NCBI GenBank assembly: GCA_019245555.1
Contig: JAFARH010000030.1
Coordinates: 1-6,625 of the forward strand
Direction: 5' to 3'
Length of the DNA: 6,625 bases
Source of the DNA: Betaproteobacteria bacterium
GTDB lineage: Bacteria; Pseudomonadota; Gammaproteobacteria; Burkholderiales; SG8-39
A program made the position numbers and the translations under genes. Every line of letters begins with the position of its first letter. Position 1 is the first letter of the stretch. Of the stretch, positions 5,077-6,625 are shown piece by piece. Under the pieces are notes generated by a model, which did no database searches, was not told the DNA's origin, and saw only the letters and a program-made list of their open reading frames with translations.

Positions 5077-5808
5077 CTAGCTTTTCAGCAGGTGCGCGCA
5101 GCCCGCGCGCTGCGCCCAGTACTGCCACGCGCGCTGCGTCTCCGGCGACTGCGGCTTGTAGCCCGGGCCTGCCGAGCGCGCCTGGATCTCGCCGCTCGAG
5201 AGCGGCTTCATGTCGCCCAGCTGCATCGCCTTGAACTGGACGCGCGCATTGCGCGGCAGATAAACGGACATGCGCACGACGTCGATGAGGGAGCGCGCCG
5301 CCGCCGCGAAGCCGTGGCCACGCATGAGCGCTACGTTGTTTGCGCCCAGCCTTTTCGCCAGGTCCCGGCCCTGCGCGATATCGGTGACCAGCAGGTTGGT
5401 GCGGTCGCCGAACTGGTCCGCGATATCCCACACCGGTACCTCGGCGCCGATGAAGGCGCCGGAGTGGATCACCGGACGCAAGGCGGGTCTGGTGATGGTA
5501 AAGGGCAGCACATCTTCTGCGTGCGCGTGTACGACCGCCATGACTTCGGGCCGCGCTTCGTAGATCGCCGCGTGGATGAAGCGCTCCAGGTAGAGCGGGC
5601 GCTTCTCCGGCTGCGCCGCTTGCCCAGCGAGCGTGTGCTCGACGATGTCATCGGCTTCGACGAGCGCGGGACTCTTGGAGTGCGCGAGGAAGAAGCGATC
5701 GGGCGCCTCCGGGTTGCGGATGCTGACGTGGCCATAGGCATCGACCACGTCTTCATTCGCCAGGATGCGATTTGCGATGACAAGCTCGGTGATGAGGTTC
5801 ATAGCCAT
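5077..5808 (-). CDS. Class II aldolase/adducin-family protein (decarboxylase- or aldolase-like)
   Basis: 243 residues, close to the usual length of this family (FucA/AraD fold, PF00596), a cytoplasmic metal-dependent lyase or epimerase. The N-terminus has the DAYGHVSIRNPEAPDRFFLA segment (23-42) and SKSPALVEADDI. The metal-binding histidines are H94 and H96 (AVVHAHAEDVLPF) and H165 (LMRGHGFAA). E75 (LYLERFIHAAIY) sits at the usual catalytic glutamate position, so it looks active. The overall pattern, including EVPVWDIADQFGDRTNLLVT (123-142), resembles the subgroup often annotated as HCOMODA/2-hydroxy-3-carboxymuconic-semialdehyde decarboxylase or dihydroxyphthalate decarboxylase, so an aromatic-acid role is possible but unproven. 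No other catabolic gene is seen here. The gene overlaps the stop codon of the dehydratase gene. An alternative ATG at 5802 would give a four-base ATGA overlap and is nearly as likely; GGAA lies 9 bases before it. Confidence 0.9.
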   Translation of the reverse strand: MAMNLITELVIANRILANEDVVDAYGHVSIRNPEAPDRFFLAHSKSPALVEADDIVEHTLAGQAAQPEKRPLYLERFIHAAIYEARPEVMAVVHAHAEDVLPFTITRPALRPVIHSGAFIGAEVPVWDIADQFGDRTNLLVTDIAQGRDLAKRLGANNVALMRGHGFAAAARSLIDVVRMSVYLPRNARVQFKAMQLGDMKPLSSGEIQARSAGPGYKPQSPETQRAWQYWAQRAGCAHLLKS

Positions 5809-6625
5809 TCGTTCCAGAGTTGCCGCGCGGCGTCGATGCCTTCACTCGCCGTCATGCCGACCTTCTGCGCGAGCTTGTCGCCGGCGCCGCCGTGGAGGTG
5901 GGTGCCCAGCACCAGGGCTGTCTCGCCGGTATAGCCCTGAGCCAGCAGGGCGCCGAGCATTCCCGCCAGTACGTCGCCCATGCCGGCGCTCGCCATGCCG
6001 GGATTGCCGGTCGTGTTGATGAACCAGTGGCCGTCGCGCGCGACAAGGATGCTGCCGTTGCCCTTCAGCACGACGTGCGCGTTCAGGTTTTCACACATTG
6101 CTCGCGCCGCCTTGACGCGGTCCGCTTGCACCGCTGCCGTGCTTTCCGCGAGCAGGCGCGCGGCTTCTGCCGGATGCGGCGTCACGATCGTGTCGGCTTC
6201 GCGGCGCGCGCACGCGTGTCGCAGGTCTTCGCTTTCCGAGATCAGGTTCAGCGCGTCGGCATCGAGCACGCAGGGCAGGTCGCTCGCGAGTGCTGCGCCG
6301 AGAATCGTCTCGGCGCGCTCGCTCTGGCCGAGGCCAGGGCCGACGACGAGTGCGTTGAGATCCTGGCCCAGTGCATCGTCGGCATGACGCAGCATCAGCT
6401 CCGGCGCGATGGCGTCGACGGCCAGGGCATCGTCCAGCATCCCCACGTAGACGCGGCCGGCACCGAGCTTGAGCGCCGCGCGCCCCGCGAGAAGCGCCGC
6501 GCCGCTCATGCCAGTCGCGCCACCCAGGATGCCGAGCGAGCCCGCCATGCCTTTGTGGAAATTGCGCGGCCGCGGCTTAAGCGCGTTCTGGAAGAGGGCA
6601 GGGGAAGCGACCCACGCGCTTTGCC
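5799..6625 (-). CDS. nnrD: ADP-dependent NAD(P)H-hydrate dehydratase, NnrD/YjeF C-terminal domain (5' end cut by window edge)
   Basis: 274 codons plus stop are visible, and the frame stays open to the right edge. The enzyme dehydrates the S form of damaged NAD(P)H hydrates using ADP (or ATP), a cytoplasmic metabolite-repair reaction, and has a ribokinase-like fold (carbohydrate kinase family PF01256). Visible signatures in order are NFHKGMAGSLGILGGATGMSG near the domain start, the VVGPGLGQS segment, CVLDADALNLIS, VTPHPAEAARLL, VVLKGNGSILVA and the hallmark GNPGMASAGMGDVLAGMLGA with the Asp of GMGD. An ATG at 6548 would cut into the HKG segment, so the true start lies further upstream. The residues before it (WVASPALFQNALKPRPR) resemble the linker seen in fused Nnr proteins, so an N-terminal epimerase (NnrE) domain could lie outside the window; this cannot be decided here. 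The gene overlaps the aldolase-family gene and is probably cotranscribed with it. Confidence 0.93.
   Translation of the reverse strand, partial: QSAWVASPALFQNALKPRPRNFHKGMAGSLGILGGATGMSGAALLAGRAALKLGAGRVYVGMLDDALAVDAIAPELMLRHADDALGQDLNALVVGPGLGQSERAETILGAALASDLPCVLDADALNLISESEDLRHACARREADTIVTPHPAEAARLLAESTAAVQADRVKAARAMCENLNAHVVLKGNGSILVARDGHWFINTTGNPGMASAGMGDVLAGMLGALLAQGYTGETALVLGTHLHGGAGDKLAQKVGMTASEGIDAARQLWNEWL

Noticed and set aside
5092..5934. 280-codon plus-strand open frame antisense to the aldolase-family gene
   Set aside because: It has no recognisable motif and Arg-rich composition. It lies opposite a gene with intact metal ligands, so it is an antisense shadow.

Overview
The window comes from a high-GC Gram-negative bacterium. 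It encodes outer-membrane beta-barrel proteins with signal peptides, a MASE1 histidine kinase and FixJ-type regulators. Codon use and gene types fit a betaproteobacterium (Burkholderiales-like), but that placement is inference. All eight genes lie on the minus strand, so transcription runs from high to low coordinates. Coding density is high. The longest non-coding gap is under 200 bases, and no RNA gene, insertion sequence, CRISPR array or phage gene is visible.

In transcription order, block 1 (6625 to 5077) is the 3' part of an NAD(P)H-hydrate dehydratase gene (nnrD-type repair enzyme), overlapping a class II aldolase/adducin-family gene. The second looks like a decarboxylase or aldolase of small-molecule catabolism. 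About 180 bases of non-coding DNA follow (4890-5076), holding two inverted repeats and probably the promoter of the next block.

Block 2 (4889 to 2635) is a two-component system: a FixJ/NarL-type response regulator with a LuxR helix-turn-helix, overlapping by 31 bases a membrane histidine kinase with an N-terminal MASE1 domain and no PAS domain. An 82-base gap follows. It contains a 19-bp tandem repeat with dyad symmetry (2592-2629) that looks like an operator.

Block 3 (2552 to the left edge) is a tight four-gene unit: a receiver-only response regulator; a small outer-membrane barrel protein that starts inside the regulator's stop codon (ATGA); a secreted protein made of two copies of one domain with a Lys/Ala tail; and an Omp85/BamA-superfamily barrel that appears to lack POTRA domains and runs off the left edge.

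The most interesting reading is that blocks 2 and 3 form one signalling-to-envelope module. The MASE1 kinase would phosphorylate the FixJ-type regulator and possibly the lone receiver. The regulator would act at the repeated operator to control a set of three exported proteins. The gene layout and the operator-like repeat are visible in the sequence; the regulatory link is inference.
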